Of a stretch of 64,000 nt of DNA, positions 21,819 through 33,624 are shown one piece after another. Source of the DNA: Lichtheimia corymbifera B2541 (taxonomy: Eukaryota; Mucoromycota; Mucoromycetes; Mucorales; Lichtheimiaceae). Position 1 is the first letter of the stretch. Each line of letters begins with the position of its first letter. The stretch covers positions 1 through 64,000 of the forward strand of contig JNEU01000934.1 of the NCBI GenBank assembly GCA_000697475.1, read 5' to 3'. The translations under genes and the position numbers were made by a program. The notes beneath the pieces are model-generated. The model was not told where the DNA came from. It saw nothing but the letters and a program-made list of their open reading frames with translations, and made no database searches.

Positions 21819-24195
21819 TTACTTTTGCAAGTGAAGCAAAAGCACGGTGGCAGAGTAAGGTTCAAAAGTGTATGTGAAAGAAGTGAGCGTATCCATCTTG
21901 AAAGTGGACTCCTTGACCGTTACAGTGGACTTGTCCTTTGTGTTCTCGTCGTTGAGGCTGCTACCAGAAATAACACGAGCTACACCTTGGCTATGTATGG
22001 CGGCATTCTTCAAGTTGAAGCTGACTTTCTCGGCCTCTGAACCGGTGTTGACCATCTTGACAAAGATTTGCGAAGTCTCCTTCTTTGATCCCACCACCCA
22101 ATATAAAGGACCAAATCCACCATCAGAATGGTCGACTTGGAGAATGGTATCAGCACCTATGATTGTGATTGAGTTATTATGCGATGGCCATTGTTTTATA
22201 TTAATAACGGCTGCACTTACGATTGTTGCTCCATTGTTGGAATACATGGTAGCTAGGGGTCAACCAAACTGCTTCGGTATCAAAATGGATCATGTCTATG
22301 TACGAAACAATGAGCCACATCATTCATTGACTTTTGATAAAACCACTAACCAGGATTCCATTGTTCGTGGCCAACACGTTTCATAGTAGGCGCATATGCG
22401 ATCATCTTGACAAGATCAGAATTGCGTTCAAGGCCCGTTATGAATACAGCATCTGCAAGAGCAGCTTCAAGGTTCGCGGATGAATTGCCACAGCAGCCTT
22501 TAACATTGGTACCAAATTCACCGACAAAGATGCCTGTGCCATTTCTAGGATAGTTGTCGTAGTGGTCATAGTGGTCAATCATTTCCTTGGTATCCAAGTA
22601 GTAGTGATCATCATAGATGTCCCATGGTCTGTAATAAAAAATTTGCATTTTGGATGTTAACGACGCAGATGTAAAATAAGGCCAATACTTTAGCTTACCT
22701 TGAACTCTGCTCAGCGGTTTCAATGATAGTGACGTCGGGATATGCCTTTGTGATAGCGTCGTAAAAGGTCTTGTATCGGTAGTCATAGGTGGTTGAGAAC
22801 CAATCTTCGTTACCAATCTCAATGTATTTGATGTCAAATGGTTCAGGGTGTCCGTGTGTTGCGCGCAATGATCCCCACTTGCTGTCTTTTGATCCCGTCA
22901 AATACTCAAGCTCATTCAGCACCTCATCCACATATGGACCAAGATCCTCTTCAGCAACGCTTGATCCATCGAGGGAATAGCCAGCATAGACATCCAGAAT
23001 GGGTTCCATTCCCATATCCTCGCACTATTTTACATAAAATCATTACACACCTATCCCGGTAAAAGCCATTTGCTAGTGCTTACCATGTACATGTAATCAA
23101 GAAGACCTTGACCATTAGTGTTCCTATCAACGAAAGATATAACCATCACGTCAATATCCTAAAGCTATGATTCTTTTCGATTATACCTACCAGTATGACC
23201 AATCACCAAGTCGACCTACTCGGTCTTCAAGGGGACCAATTGTTTCATTAAACTTCCAACGCTGAGGAATGGTGACACCTTCCAAGTTGTTACCACCTGG
23301 GAAGCGGAAAAAGCTTGGATTCAAATCATTCAATGCCTTGCCAATATCCTGGCGTAAGCCATTTTCACGCTCGGCAAACGTTTCACCAAACAAGGAAAAC
23401 ACTTGGAAATAGATGGATGAGCCAACAGCATCTTCTGAATCGACCGAGACAACAAAACGATTATCAACGCTTGTGGATGAGATTTTGGGTTTGAGTGTCA
23501 CACTGAATTTCTGAAAATCTGAAGACAGCTTGCCCTCGGGGACAGCCGATGCCAGGACTGTACCATCATTGGTTTGCAATGATACGTTGACACTCCCACT
23601 ATAACCGTTGGCCTTGGCAAAGAAGGATGCAGTGTATGTCTCATCAGGCTGCACGCGTACGCCCCACCAGCCTTCATTGGCCACACCAGCTGGCGTATCC
23701 ACAGAAGATACATCTAAGCGCAGGCTGTTTTTGTTGGCATCATTCAAACCAACTGAGTCATCAAGCGCAATTTTTGCTCCATCGCCAACTGCACTCCAAA
23801 ACTCTGTCGATGGGTCTTTGGTGCCTGAATCATCCTTTTGGAAATTCCAGTTGCGTAGCATTTGGCCATACATTCCTGAGGGGGCGGATTTCTGTTAGTG
23901 CACATGATCCAATCATAAAGGCATATCCGCCATATGTACTTACCACCATCACCACAGCGATTAATGTCTTCATACATCAGGCCATATAGAATAGGCGAAC
24001 TCGCGTTACCGGGCACGTCATTTCTTATAGTCAATGAAAGGGCATTGGTCGATTGGATGAATGTGGACGTGAGCAAGAAAGCAGTAGCCACAGCTGAGAG
24101 ACTTGCAGAAAGCAACTACATAGAATTCACCATTAACATCCTATCCTCCAATCGATACATATGTGGATATAAAAAATTATCAAGCTTACCTTCAT
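21819..24195 (-). CDS. Secreted GH51 alpha-L-arabinofuranosidase
   Basis: Eight exons (24190-24195, 23944-24115, 23191-23875, 23084-23123, 22699-23024, 22351-22628, 22221-22295, 21819-22156) join to 639 residues. Exon 1 encodes Met-Lys only; splicing then makes a classic signal peptide (MKLLSASLSAVATAFLL), so the enzyme is secreted. The GH51 hallmarks are GLMYEDINRCGDGG, MLRNWNF, FFRFPGGNNLEG, the acid/base region IEIGNEDW and the nucleophile region VGEFGTN, followed by the C-terminal beta domain. Members release terminal arabinose from arabinoxylan and arabinan, consistent with plant-debris growth. Length matches fungal AbfA-type enzymes (about 620-650). A TATA box lies 54 bp upstream of the start. 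Confidence 0.93.
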
Positions 24196-24248
24196 TGGAG
24201 TGTATCTTTTCTGGTTCGAGTCGCTTTGATGTCGTTTTTGAATGGTGC

Positions 24249-24254
24249 TTTATA
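24249..24254 (-). promoter_or_regulatory. TATA box of the GH51 gene
   Basis: On the minus strand tataaa (in catataaagcacc) lies 54 nt before the ATG at 24195, leaving room for a short leader. This is a good match in position and sequence for a core promoter. Confidence 0.55.
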
Positions 24255-25907
24255 TGATTTGCGATATTCCCATGATGTTGTCAGCTCTAGTAATCCGACA
24301 TCTTTCAGCTGCATGAACGCATATACGTTCATAATTCCGAGCTGCCAACCGGGGATAATAATGGTATCAAAATGGCAATAAGGTCGACTAATTTCTCCTT
24401 TGAGGAAGTCCTGTAATACACCAAATCTTATTACAGCCGGGGAAATATGGGCATTTATTGGATTGGTGATACATCTATAACATGGTCGCCCTTCTACATA
24501 CTGCTGCAGGTTGCTTGTGCCAATGTGCGTTTAACCATCCCAATCAATGAATCCTTGCTCTATGCTGCTGATATCATGTGGCCAGGTAGTAGTCGAAACT
24601 TCAGCTGTAATGTTTTGTTGTGGAAGAGAACCTCGTCATCACGTACTGGTGTGAAATATCCATGGTGTCACTGATTTGCTTCATGTGAACGCACTATTTC
24701 TCCTGGTCGTACCGATATCAAGAATTAAACGTTGTGAGAGGGAGGTTGAGGATACGTTGTCGAAGAATCAATTACGCGTTGAAGAAAACGCTCCAGCTAA
24801 TAAGAGTAGCTTGATTGTCGCCATCACGTGGAATATCCAAAGTCATCTTGCACTGTGTGATGCGTCATTCCATGAGATCAGCAATATTGGCTAGGGGTGT
24901 CACACAGGTGTTGCCATATCGCGTTGCATCGGCAAAGTATAAAGACGAAGAAAATCGATGCGCCAACCTCATCAATAAAACTCTCACAGTCGTGCTGATG
25001 TGAGCAAGCATTCGGATTATATATCAAAGCTCGCTTGGCGCCAATATAGCCACCCCATGCTTCTTTCCATGGCTCCCAAAGACTCGTTGTAATGAAAACG
25101 TCGCAGTTGGCTCACGCAATGCATCAATCCATTCATCGTGTCGTGAAGAAGATCCATCATACATTCTCTGCAAGCCTGGGATCCTTGCTACTCCTTGGAA
25201 TACCATCGTGGCCGGATTTTTCAGCAAGGCAAATATTGTGATTCACTGCACGGTAGTCGTCTTTATACTGCTTCAGTAACGCATGCGCGATCTGTAGTCA
25301 TCAAGTTAAAGTAGGGGCGACGGCGACGTTGGTTTATGCCGGCTGTTGACTTGGCAATCGCATCACCATCCACCACCGATTGTTGCTTCATTGCCCTTGC
25401 TGTTAGTTGAAAGGGAAGAGTGAAAGCCGGAGGACAATGAAAGTACGTGAATATCGGAGCGAAAACAAGGGGTACTGCCACTATCATGCACACAACACGA
25501 AGCTTGAATGTTAGCATGCAGACACTGTACATCCAAGGATATATAAATTTACACCGTTGCTGTTTTTTCGTTTTCTTTTCATTAGCAATTGTAATGCATA
25601 CAAATAAATACAACATAATGCACGAGGACGATGCTTTGGAGTAGGTGGGTCGGGTCGTGTGCAGCAGTGTTGTTGACGCGTATCCTAATATGGGTTTCAG
25701 TTACCCCGATTTATGCATGGGAACCATGGCAACCACTGAGACATGGTTTTTTTCTATGGGTTTCACTTTGACACGGGCACCCTGACCGAAAAGTCATGGG
25801 CACCTTATCCAGCAGCACGATAACTCTCCGACAAGCTTATAAAATGGCTCTTTGTTTCATAAAAAATTTCATTGTTTCCCACTTCCCATTCTCTCTTGTC
25901 TACCCTT
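24255..25907. other. 1.65-kb intergenic region, no supported gene
   Basis: Contains the GH51 promoter at its left end. Several interrupted minus-strand frames between 24.4 and 25.4 kb look protein-like for 30-60 codons, but they carry stops and cannot be joined convincingly, so they may be a decayed gene. The start of the gag-like ORF lies at the right. Confidence 0.35.
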
Positions 25908-27092
25908 ATGTCAAACTGTACTATTACTATATCATGTGGCTCTCAAGCCAATACTGGGTTGGAAAATGTCGTGAAAGAGGCAATACCTGCTCACTCGACC
26001 TCTTATAACCAAAAACCAGCATCATCATCTATACAAGGCACTGCAAAAGCTGATATCCCACAGCTGCGTGTCCACATGGGGAAAGCCTTACATGGATCAA
26101 ACATCCACAGGGCACCCGTAAATACCACTGCTAAGGATGCCAGGCTAAATAAAGTCAAAGGCAATACAAAAAAGCTGTCAAACGCTTGTGCATATAGCAC
26201 CCAAAGCAATACAGTGAAAAATCAACCAGTAATACAGAACACTGGATATAATAAAATACGCAGTGACATCGCTCAAAGCGAACATAATATAAAAACGCCT
26301 CCCAAACATACAACTACTACTCCCACTATCACTCCTCCTACTTCTCCTACTCCTCCTACACTTGCTACTGACACCAAAGAAACAGCATGTGATCTTGGGC
26401 TACTAAAGCAATATATCACTGATGCTGCTAAACAAGAACCGTCTTTCAAAAGCCTTGTCCGTGCGCTACTATTTGAACAAATCACTGAACAACTGCCGGC
26501 TCTGCAAGTGAAGAACCGTGGATGTTGGCAACCGTCCAAATCGGTCCACCGAACGGTGTTCCATTTTGCCTTGGAGTTCGAATACACGATGAAAGCTTTT
26601 GGCCTTAATGCAGAACAGCATTGGAAACGCTATCTACCTTTGTGCATGGATGCCTCACAAAAATCCTGGTTCAAGTCAAAATTGGAATCTCAAAATTGTA
26701 CCTGGAAAGAGGTGGTTTGCATGCTCCGTGATTTACTGGTGCCTCCGCAGGACACGTATCAAGCCTGCTACAACTTTATTCATAACACCAAGCAACAGCA
26801 AAATGAGCGGCTCATTGATTTTATGACACGGTGGCGTGAAGGATTCGTTAGTAGTGGCATTTACTATGCTGCTACTGGGAGCGATTATGAAGCAGGTCTC
26901 GCTAATGCTTTCGTTAAAGCTATGTTGCCGGTACATCAAGCAAAGCTGGGAGAGCTGTTACAAAGGAGAGGACTGAAAAGCATTCCTCCCAGCATTGAAG
27001 AGACATTGGAGCTACTGGCTGCGCTTGATCTGCAAGTCAATGATCAAAGAAACTCAAATGAACCCCCAAACAAGCGACCGCGAAGGAGTTAG
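25908..27092 (+). CDS. Retrotransposon gag-like protein, orphan
   Basis: An intact single-exon frame of 394 residues starting at the first in-frame ATG (25908). Residues 1-160 are low-complexity, Thr/Ser/Asn/Pro-rich (PPTSPTPPT). Residues of about 185-350 resemble the Ty3/gypsy Retrotrans_gag capsid fold: helical, with YLPLCMDASQKSWF, then the W-x-E-V-x-C-M-L-R-D segment and QNERLIDFMTRWREGF. There is no CCHC zinc knuckle; the protein ends in a basic, nuclear-signal-like tail (NKRPRRS). No protease, reverse transcriptase or integrase frame follows and no long terminal repeats were seen. Either a domesticated gag gene or the remains of a retroelement whose pol is lost. No intron. Confidence 0.65.
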   Translation: MSNCTITISCGSQANTGLENVVKEAIPAHSTSYNQKPASSSIQGTAKADIPQLRVHMGKALHGSNIHRAPVNTTAKDARLNKVKGNTKKLSNACAYSTQSNTVKNQPVIQNTGYNKIRSDIAQSEHNIKTPPKHTTTTPTITPPTSPTPPTLATDTKETACDLGLLKQYITDAAKQEPSFKSLVRALLFEQITEQLPALQVKNRGCWQPSKSVHRTVFHFALEFEYTMKAFGLNAEQHWKRYLPLCMDASQKSWFKSKLESQNCTWKEVVCMLRDLLVPPQDTYQACYNFIHNTKQQQNERLIDFMTRWREGFVSSGIYYAATGSDYEAGLANAFVKAMLPVHQAKLGELLQRRGLKSIPPSIEETLELLAALDLQVNDQRNSNEPPNKRPRRS

Positions 27093-27299
27093 GTCATTTA
27101 ATCATGTACATGCACCTATAATAATAAATTATTACTTGGTTTTTCAGTACCTACAACATAATGATGTTCTTACACAGTACCCAACCGCATTATAATCTTG
27201 TAGAGTTCATCTTTACCGGTTCCCGCAACCTTTGCTTTATCCATATCTGCAATAAGAGACTATATTTGTATTAAGCTGCCCTGAACAATATGTCCAGGG
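27093..27299. other. Short AT-rich gap
   Basis: Follows the gag-like ORF; nothing recognised. Confidence 0.3.
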
Positions 27300-29350
27300 C
27301 GGTGAACACACCATGTCGTTTATAATTCATCCTACATTTGCACCCTCCGATTCAAAATTTTTAAATGAAGCGTGGGTTCTTTATTATGACAAAGTTGATC
27401 AGCGTGCTGGAGAGCACCTTATGTGGAAGTTTCAAGTTTATGGTGGCAAATCTCGAGGTTTATGAGCTGTTCATCCTATATATAATACCCATCCGTTCAT
27501 CGTCGGATGCCCCCCCCCATTTTAATCCCACAATGAAGCCTATGACTTTAATATGAATGGAGTTGATCAGCATGTCGAAGCCCACGGCCCTGACCAAGTT
27601 TCACAATGGAGGTGGACAACGGCGGGGGTGTCCACTATACACCCTACTTGCGCTCCGTCCATCCATCATCTCTCCTATATTTGGGCTGCCCGATTCGTAA
27701 AACATCATAATGAAGCATACTGTTTTTAAATGAATGGAGTTGATCAGCATAACGTAGAGAACCTTCTTACCAAGTTCCAGGCTTGAAATAGTGAATCCCA
27801 AGATTATGCATACTAAATGGCATTTCAATGAATCCGGGCGGGTGCGGAATTTCCGTCCATCATAGTAAACCCCACATTATACCCTCCCATTCAAAATCTT
27901 TGAATCAAGCATGGGTTCTTTATTAAGACAAAGTTGTTCAGCATGACGTAGAGCATATTGTGTGAAAGTTTCAGGATCAAGAAGGGCAACCTAAAGGTTA
28001 TGGATTAATATATAGTGTGCATGGAATTGTAGGGCAGTGTCTGACCTGTTTAATTTCCACTTCTACTCGCAGCTCACTGCCTCTCCTTCCTCCCATTCTC
28101 AACTGTTGATGCATTCAAGTACAACCACTCCATGCAAACGATTGTCCTGCTTCAACCAATCATGTCATTCTACAGCTGTCTTGATCCTATTTGTCTTTGA
28201 CCGACTGGCAACTTCATGGCGTGTGCAGCCCACTACACCACCCGCGTTCCTTGACACTGCACGTTCTCTTGTACATTCCTCTGCCACAACCAATCGTAAC
28301 AGCAGTTGTCATTAACGAGGTATTCACTCCATTGTCTCAAACAGCGTTTACAGCCTTGTCACTCTACTACAATACACGCTCTTGCACACTCCTCTCAACA
28401 TCCAAACGTAACACCAATCGATATTAGGAAGGCCTTTACGTCAGTCTCGAACAGCATCTTGCCTTGCAGCCTTTTCTACATGAACAGCAGAAAGCAGCTG
28501 TATAGAAACAGCTTTATTTACATACAGCAACTTGCTTTGATAAATACGGATACCAATGGATGATGTCATTTCAGTTATCTACAACGCTGCAATACAAGCA
28601 TTCTTCACCTGGTTGAACAGCATGGAAAAGACCAAGAATGGGACAGATAATCAGCAGGATGGAAAAGGAAGCGACTCATCAGCGGCAACATGGCTATTTA
28701 CAATCAGCACACTGGTTATCATGGATGGATGCAATCAAGTGCAGTAATGAGAAGAAATCCAGGAACGTTGCTTTCGCTACTTATCGGTCGTTGTCAGCTG
28801 GATCGATGAATCGTATCACGTGGATACACCCGAGGATGATGATGGATTGGATGGAATTGACAAAAGGGGTTATATCTTTGACGAATGATGGTGTGCTATA
28901 CAACCATGGATGGTACTGGAACACTCAAGTCAAATTATGCAGCAGCGGATTCGGAATCATGGATAAAGGATGTTTATGACGGCAGCAACCAAGGATACAA
29001 CAATGACACAATTACCCCTGTTACCTTTATGAGATTGGCCTGTATATTATTCAATTTTCAATGCTGTTCCTTTCCCATATCATTAGATAGACGTCGACAC
29101 TACCATATACTATTCCTTGGCTTTTTAATTAAATGAATTTGGATTCAAATTGATGACTGAGGTATCATATTATCAGCTCATATGAGCAAGGTGTGGGTCA
29201 ATTGACTGGTTTCTGTATTGAAAGGGGAAATAGAAACTGAAGGTCGGAAAGCGAGGTTGGATCATTAACATCATCATATCGAGATGCTTATTTCTTTTAC
29301 CACAACATCATTACATTCGCTAAAGCTTCGTACCTCTGCAGAAGTACCTG
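27300..29350 (+). mobile_element. Half copy of the palindromic element family
   Basis: Aligns with the right arm and flank of the 1-5708 element (about 4270-5960) in the same orientation. Shared stretches include the run around 27340-27420 (aaatttttaaatgaag) against 4490-4560, ggaattgtagggcagtg at 28020 against 4628, and the flank gaaggtcgga near 29240. It is more diverged and has no opposing arm. No protein-coding gene is supported inside. Confidence 0.65.
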
Positions 29351-29364
29351 TTTGTGCAACGAAG

Positions 29365-29600
29365 TCGAATGATCAATCCTATTGGTTGAGGCATGCATGA
29401 TCGATCCTTCCCCTGCTTGCTTATAGAAAGGTCCGCCTACGATGGTGCGTAGGGAATGGTTCGTTCTTATATAAGGTTGTGTAAGATAGCGTTAGCTGGA
29501 AATGGTCATAGGTAAACATGGTGTGTCCACGTGCTCGTGCCACCATAGCTCACTTTTTCTTGAACATATTACATAATGAATTAAGCTTACAACAGACCAC
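29365..29600 (+). repeat. Dispersed promoter-like repeat, copy 2
   Basis: Homologous to 8520-8760. It carries cttatataagg at about 29467 and the conserved aattaagcttacaa near 29580. It is followed within 50 bp by an ATG opening a signal-peptide-like frame. Confidence 0.6.
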
Positions 29601-29627
29601 CAACAAGTTTATATTATAACATGCACA

Positions 29628-29735
29628 ATGTTGAACACCATTGCTCTCGCGTTTATCATCTTTGCGATACAAGCAGCTGTTGCTGTTAATATTAATTGTG
29701 CCGAGGGTACTATTAGGCAAGGTGCTTCGGCATGA
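29628..29735 (+). CDS. Short secreted-like peptide or first exon, 35 residues
   Basis: ATG 29628 to TGA 29735. The first 20 residues look like a signal peptide (MLNTIALAFIIFAIQAAVAV), followed by NINCAEG. It lies just downstream of the TATA-bearing repeat, so it could be the first exon of a secreted protein whose remainder is lost or unrecognised. No family known. Confidence 0.3.
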   Translation: MLNTIALAFIIFAIQAAVAVNINCAEGTIRQGASA

Positions 29736-29911
29736 AATAGCACCCGGTGGTTACACACACGTCGTTGATAGGTTGCTGCATAAATGGGATGATAGTTGAC
29801 TTTAGAAAGGTAGTATGCAAACAACCTCCAACAAGGAAAACACACAAGTTATTATGTGTGTGATAAGTCATGGTTCCATAGCACACATTGGAATCTAGGT
29901 ATCGAGCTGTA

Positions 29912-30316
29912 TTAACCAATTTCCATAAACCCAATCAATTCGATGTACCTGGATCTGACAGTAAGATCTATTGATTGAGCAGTCATCATGAAACTCGCGT
30001 TTTCCCTAAGGTCATCCCACTCTTTATTGTACCAAAAACGACGTATACTTCTTACACGATCTAAACTATTATCCACGTACAACACGAGTAGAAATAAGCT
30101 AGCTATGTCCAGGTGGATAATAAACAATGCTTTTACAGTAGCTACTTTGCCATGGTTCGTCTTCATCCATCGTACTCGCCGTGGCCATGAGAATGATCCA
30201 AGGCACAAATAAACAGCGATCTTGCAGGCTCCCTTTACAGTAAATGCAACGAGATAGGGGGATTCATTAAGCAGCATCTTGTCAAGGGAGTGGTAAACCA
30301 TGCTTGTCTGCGCCAT
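29912..30316 (-). CDS. Hypothetical protein, 134 residues
   Basis: An open frame from a genuine ATG (30316) to TAA. It contains a basic patch (WPRRVRWMK), one hydrophobic segment at about residues 63-82 (ALFIIHLDIASLFLLVLY) and a charged C-terminus. There is no recognisable domain and no supporting neighbour, and chance is possible for a frame of this length. Confidence 0.22.
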   Translation of the reverse strand: MAQTSMVYHSLDKMLLNESPYLVAFTVKGACKIAVYLCLGSFSWPRRVRWMKTNHGKVATVKALFIIHLDIASLFLLVLYVDNSLDRVRSIRRFWYNKEWDDLRENASFMMTAQSIDLTVRSRYIELIGFMEIG

Positions 30317-30729
30317 TGTTGTGATATCGTGGTCTTTGTCAATCTCGGTAAAGCTGCCATCGTCCTATCTATGTATAAAAGAAAGCAAGTCTGCAGGAAT
30401 CACAAAGCCAAATCATCATCGAACGCCCAGTGTCCCATACTCATCGCTCACATTCATCCTCTCCAACAAAGAAACAATGATCCCATCAACCCAATTGTCA
30501 AGGAGAAACCACCCATGTATACCACGAGAACGGAATCAAATGACCAAAAGGTACAGCGATTGCACATATATACTGTGACAGGAGATGCTATTTGTAACCC
30601 ATGTATATTCCATTTATGAATGTATGAGATATTCTATGGTATACCACTAGAGCATGCGCAAGTTTATTTATTGCAAGCGATAAGATAATTCGACAAGGGT
30701 TCCATACAGGGTAGAGTTGATGTTAACTT
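30317..30729. other. Intergenic, TATA-like element only
   Basis: A tataaaag sequence at about 30373 precedes two overlapping short frames (ATG 30478 and ATG 30514, each under 40 codons). Neither is recognisable. The right end holds the 3' region of the FYR-domain gene. Confidence 0.3.
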
Positions 30730-32515
30730 TTAATCCGTTTGCATGGCAGTGTCTTCGTGCTTTATTGCCGAACCGGTCACCGATTGCGTAGTCGTCGTCG
30801 CTGGTTCTTTTTCAATCTTTGGTTGCGTATCAGCTGCTGCTGCTTCTTGCTTGTCATTTTCTCCATCTTGTGGTGCCCTTTTGTTGGCACTACCCATGAT
30901 TTCCAAGTTGGTCAGTTTCCTTAGCGAGGCGGCTGCCACACCAGCTGCTGTCTTTTGATGCATTTCACCAAACGTCTGCCAAACGTAGTTGATGCAATTG
31001 GCAGCTCCTGGTAAATCTTGAATCATCTTGGCAATTGTTGCATGTGTGAAACCATAGTAATCAGGTCCTGATGCTATTATACCCGAATATGAATCAATAT
31101 ATGCCTTGCCTGTTACGTTATCCTTCGTACCTGAATTGGAGTGATCCCGGTTTCGGATTTCATTGGCACGCTTGACAATGGCTGTCCATACACCTGTTGC
31201 CGAGTTTGCAATAATAGGTTGATCGGGAGCATCTTCAGCAACGACTCGGAACTGAAAAAAGGTGTCATACATCAGTGAAAACTCTTTTCAAAATGTGCTA
31301 TTTTCCCCACTCACCCTAGGTCCTTGATCCCCATTTTCTTCGACAGAGCACGTGTATACCGTGTTTGCATTTGGATTCGTCATGCTCAAATAGGTTCTAG
31401 TTTCTTTAAGTCAATAGTGTTGAAGAATAAGATGAAATGTGCTTACCTGCTCACTTTGAAACCTGGTGGCCATATGTAGCGATCGTTGTGATAAGTTGGC
31501 AGAGGAACAACGCGACCCAAAGAGTGTACGGTGAGAATGCCGACTCGAGCAGGTAACTTGTATTCACCAGAAACAGGATCTTTCTCGATAGGTTGAACAC
31601 GCCGTACCTTGGGTTCTGCTGTGCTTCGACGCATACGTTTGGGACGTGATGAAGGGACCATGCCGTTTTGGTGCATAACATCCATGATAGGTTGATTTGT
31701 AGGTGGAGTAGGAACAGGAGGTGGCGGTGGAGGTGGAGGACGATGAATTGAAGGGAGTTGCTGTGATGTGGATCTAGATGATGATGATGATGCTGGTGGT
31801 GGTGGTGGAAGTGGTGGTTGTGATTGATCGAGTGATGAAGTTGGCATTAATGATGGTCCTGTTGATCGATGAATTGTTGGTGGTATCTTGCTTGATATCG
31901 GCAATCGAGATGACTCTTTTTCAATTGGTGATGGAAATGATGGATGTAAGGGAGAAGGATCTACCAGATGATATCAGAATCATTGTGTCTAATAGACTAT
32001 CATGGATTTGCCCTCCTTGGGATATCTGCTTACCATTTCCATCACCAGCACTTGTTTCCATAATATCAGACAAGAAGTGGTCATCATCCTCGGTATTGGC
32101 TTTTCGTTTGTTGAATGTTTTTAACTTGGAAATGTCGTAGCTGCATAGCTGATCGAGAAGAATACTAGTAGAATTGGATGATGGTCAACATAACAATAAT
32201 CGATAATGCAGAGATCAATCATTTACCTTTTCTCCTTTGCTAGTCGTCTGAGTCGTTTTCTAGCTCGACTTAGATCCTTGGTCAATACTTCATTTTGCTG
32301 AAAGGACAAGCGATGGAAATACGCAGTTAGTCTATTATCAAGTAACATGGTTATGGCCTGTCACTCCTCCTACTTACTTCAGTGATCTCGCGAATTTGCT
32401 TTTTCAATAGCTTGAACTTGTCAGCCGAAGGTTCATAGCCTTTGTGCGCCATTGTCGTGGACGGTGAATGTCGTTGATGGCCAAGTGTGCCTTTTGGTGG
32501 TGTAGTCATAGTCAT
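30730..32515 (-). CDS. FYRN/FYRC-domain nuclear protein (TBRG1-like)
   Basis: Exons 32378-32515, 32227-32297, 32034-32164, 31447-31960, 31315-31396 and 30730-31251 give 485 residues. A further 57-nt in-frame GT...AG segment at 31074-31130 is probably another intron; removing it gives 466 residues and places SGPDYYGF directly after the variable loop, as in other FYRC domains. The N-terminal helical segment (residues 25-75) with ILLDQL matches the TBRG1 start. A proline/serine-rich stretch and a basic SRPKRMRRS motif follow. FYRN is at about 245-284 (VGILTVHSLGRVVPLPTYHNDRYIWPPGF, abbreviated here by its ends VGILTV and YIWPPGF) and FYRC at about 285-400. FYR modules occur in chromatin regulators such as MLL, so a nuclear role is likely. 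Confidence 0.85.
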
Positions 32516-33624
32516 GGCAGGGGAAGACCTTGTCACGTATTAGCTTCTTCTATATCTGTTGTATTTGTTTGACATGCCTTACCTCCTCTGAATAAAATAG
32601 TATCCCACCAGCTAATAAGCGAATGACAATGGAGGGAATGGCAACTTTGTAACCGTGTGAAAGCTTTCGACGAGGTTGGTTTGTCTTTTCCCAAGAGAGT
32701 GGTTGGTACCTTTCGGTGACGTCGAAAAGTGCCGCCTGAATTTATGTTGGGGAACCTTTTCAAGAGATTCCCTCCTCCTTGTCAAATGCTCTGTTAATAC
32801 TAACCCACTTTCACCAAGCTATTCCTTTCTACATGCTCTTTTCTTATCTTAACTTGACAATGTAACTTGTATCCTCTTATATAAATCAATATCCTATTCA
32901 TCGATTCTCTATTTGGCACGTTATCAAGATGCATAATACCACTTCTTGCCTTTGCCAATTACGGCTCCCCATATTGAGCACCGCTGCATATGGTCAAAAT
33001 CAAAGGCAGTAAGTGTAGTCCAGCAGACACAGCAAATCAATCGCAGTTGAGATGCCAATCAGTGCACAGGCATACGGTCTAATTTACAATAAACCATGCT
33101 ACCCGGATCATCGTCGTTACTGCTGTTTCCACTCTTAAAGATGTTATGCTGCGTGTTGTGGTGGGGTTACCCCCGCCCAGTTGAAACATTTTATATCTTC
33201 CCTTGTGTTGAGCTACATTCATTATGCTCTCTGACCAGGATAATTCCTTTCGTTGTCCTACTTTAAAGGTCTCGATGTGCTGGAAGGCGAGAAGTTAATG
33301 ACTACACTACAAAAGAATGAGCCCTAGCAACTCTTGTTAGCGCTACAACACCTTGGATTGATAATCAAATAAATGGCTTTATTCATCAAAGACACGCTTT
33401 CCGATATTCAATGATAACGATGGTGGTCATGGTACAAGTGACAGATATTTGTAAACATGACATAAATATGGTTTCTTTGTTTGTGGCGATCATGAACATC
33501 TCCTAAGAGGGTTAATGATGATTGGGAATTACTTAACTCCGCATGCATGGATGGTTTGCATCTGCTCATTTTTTTTTCACGTTTCACGTTTCGCTCTCTT
33601 TCTTTTTCCCCAGCTTTTCTCATC
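32516..33624. other. 1.1-kb intergenic region
   Basis: Between divergent genes (FYR protein and DUF4112 protein). AT-rich; the pyrimidine tract just before 33625 is consistent with a fungal promoter or transcription start. No gene recognised. Confidence 0.4.

Noticed and set aside
21868..22386. 172-codon plus-strand ORF inside the GH51 gene
   Set aside because: Antisense shadow of well-supported GH51 exons.
24199..24430. Minus-strand 74-codon open segment just upstream of the GH51 gene
   Set aside because: It overlaps the TATA box and leader of the GH51 gene and lacks a start codon; more likely chance.
24440..25430. Protein-like minus-strand fragments, possibly a dead gene
   Set aside because: Fragments in three frames with stops and no consistent splice sites; family not recognisable.
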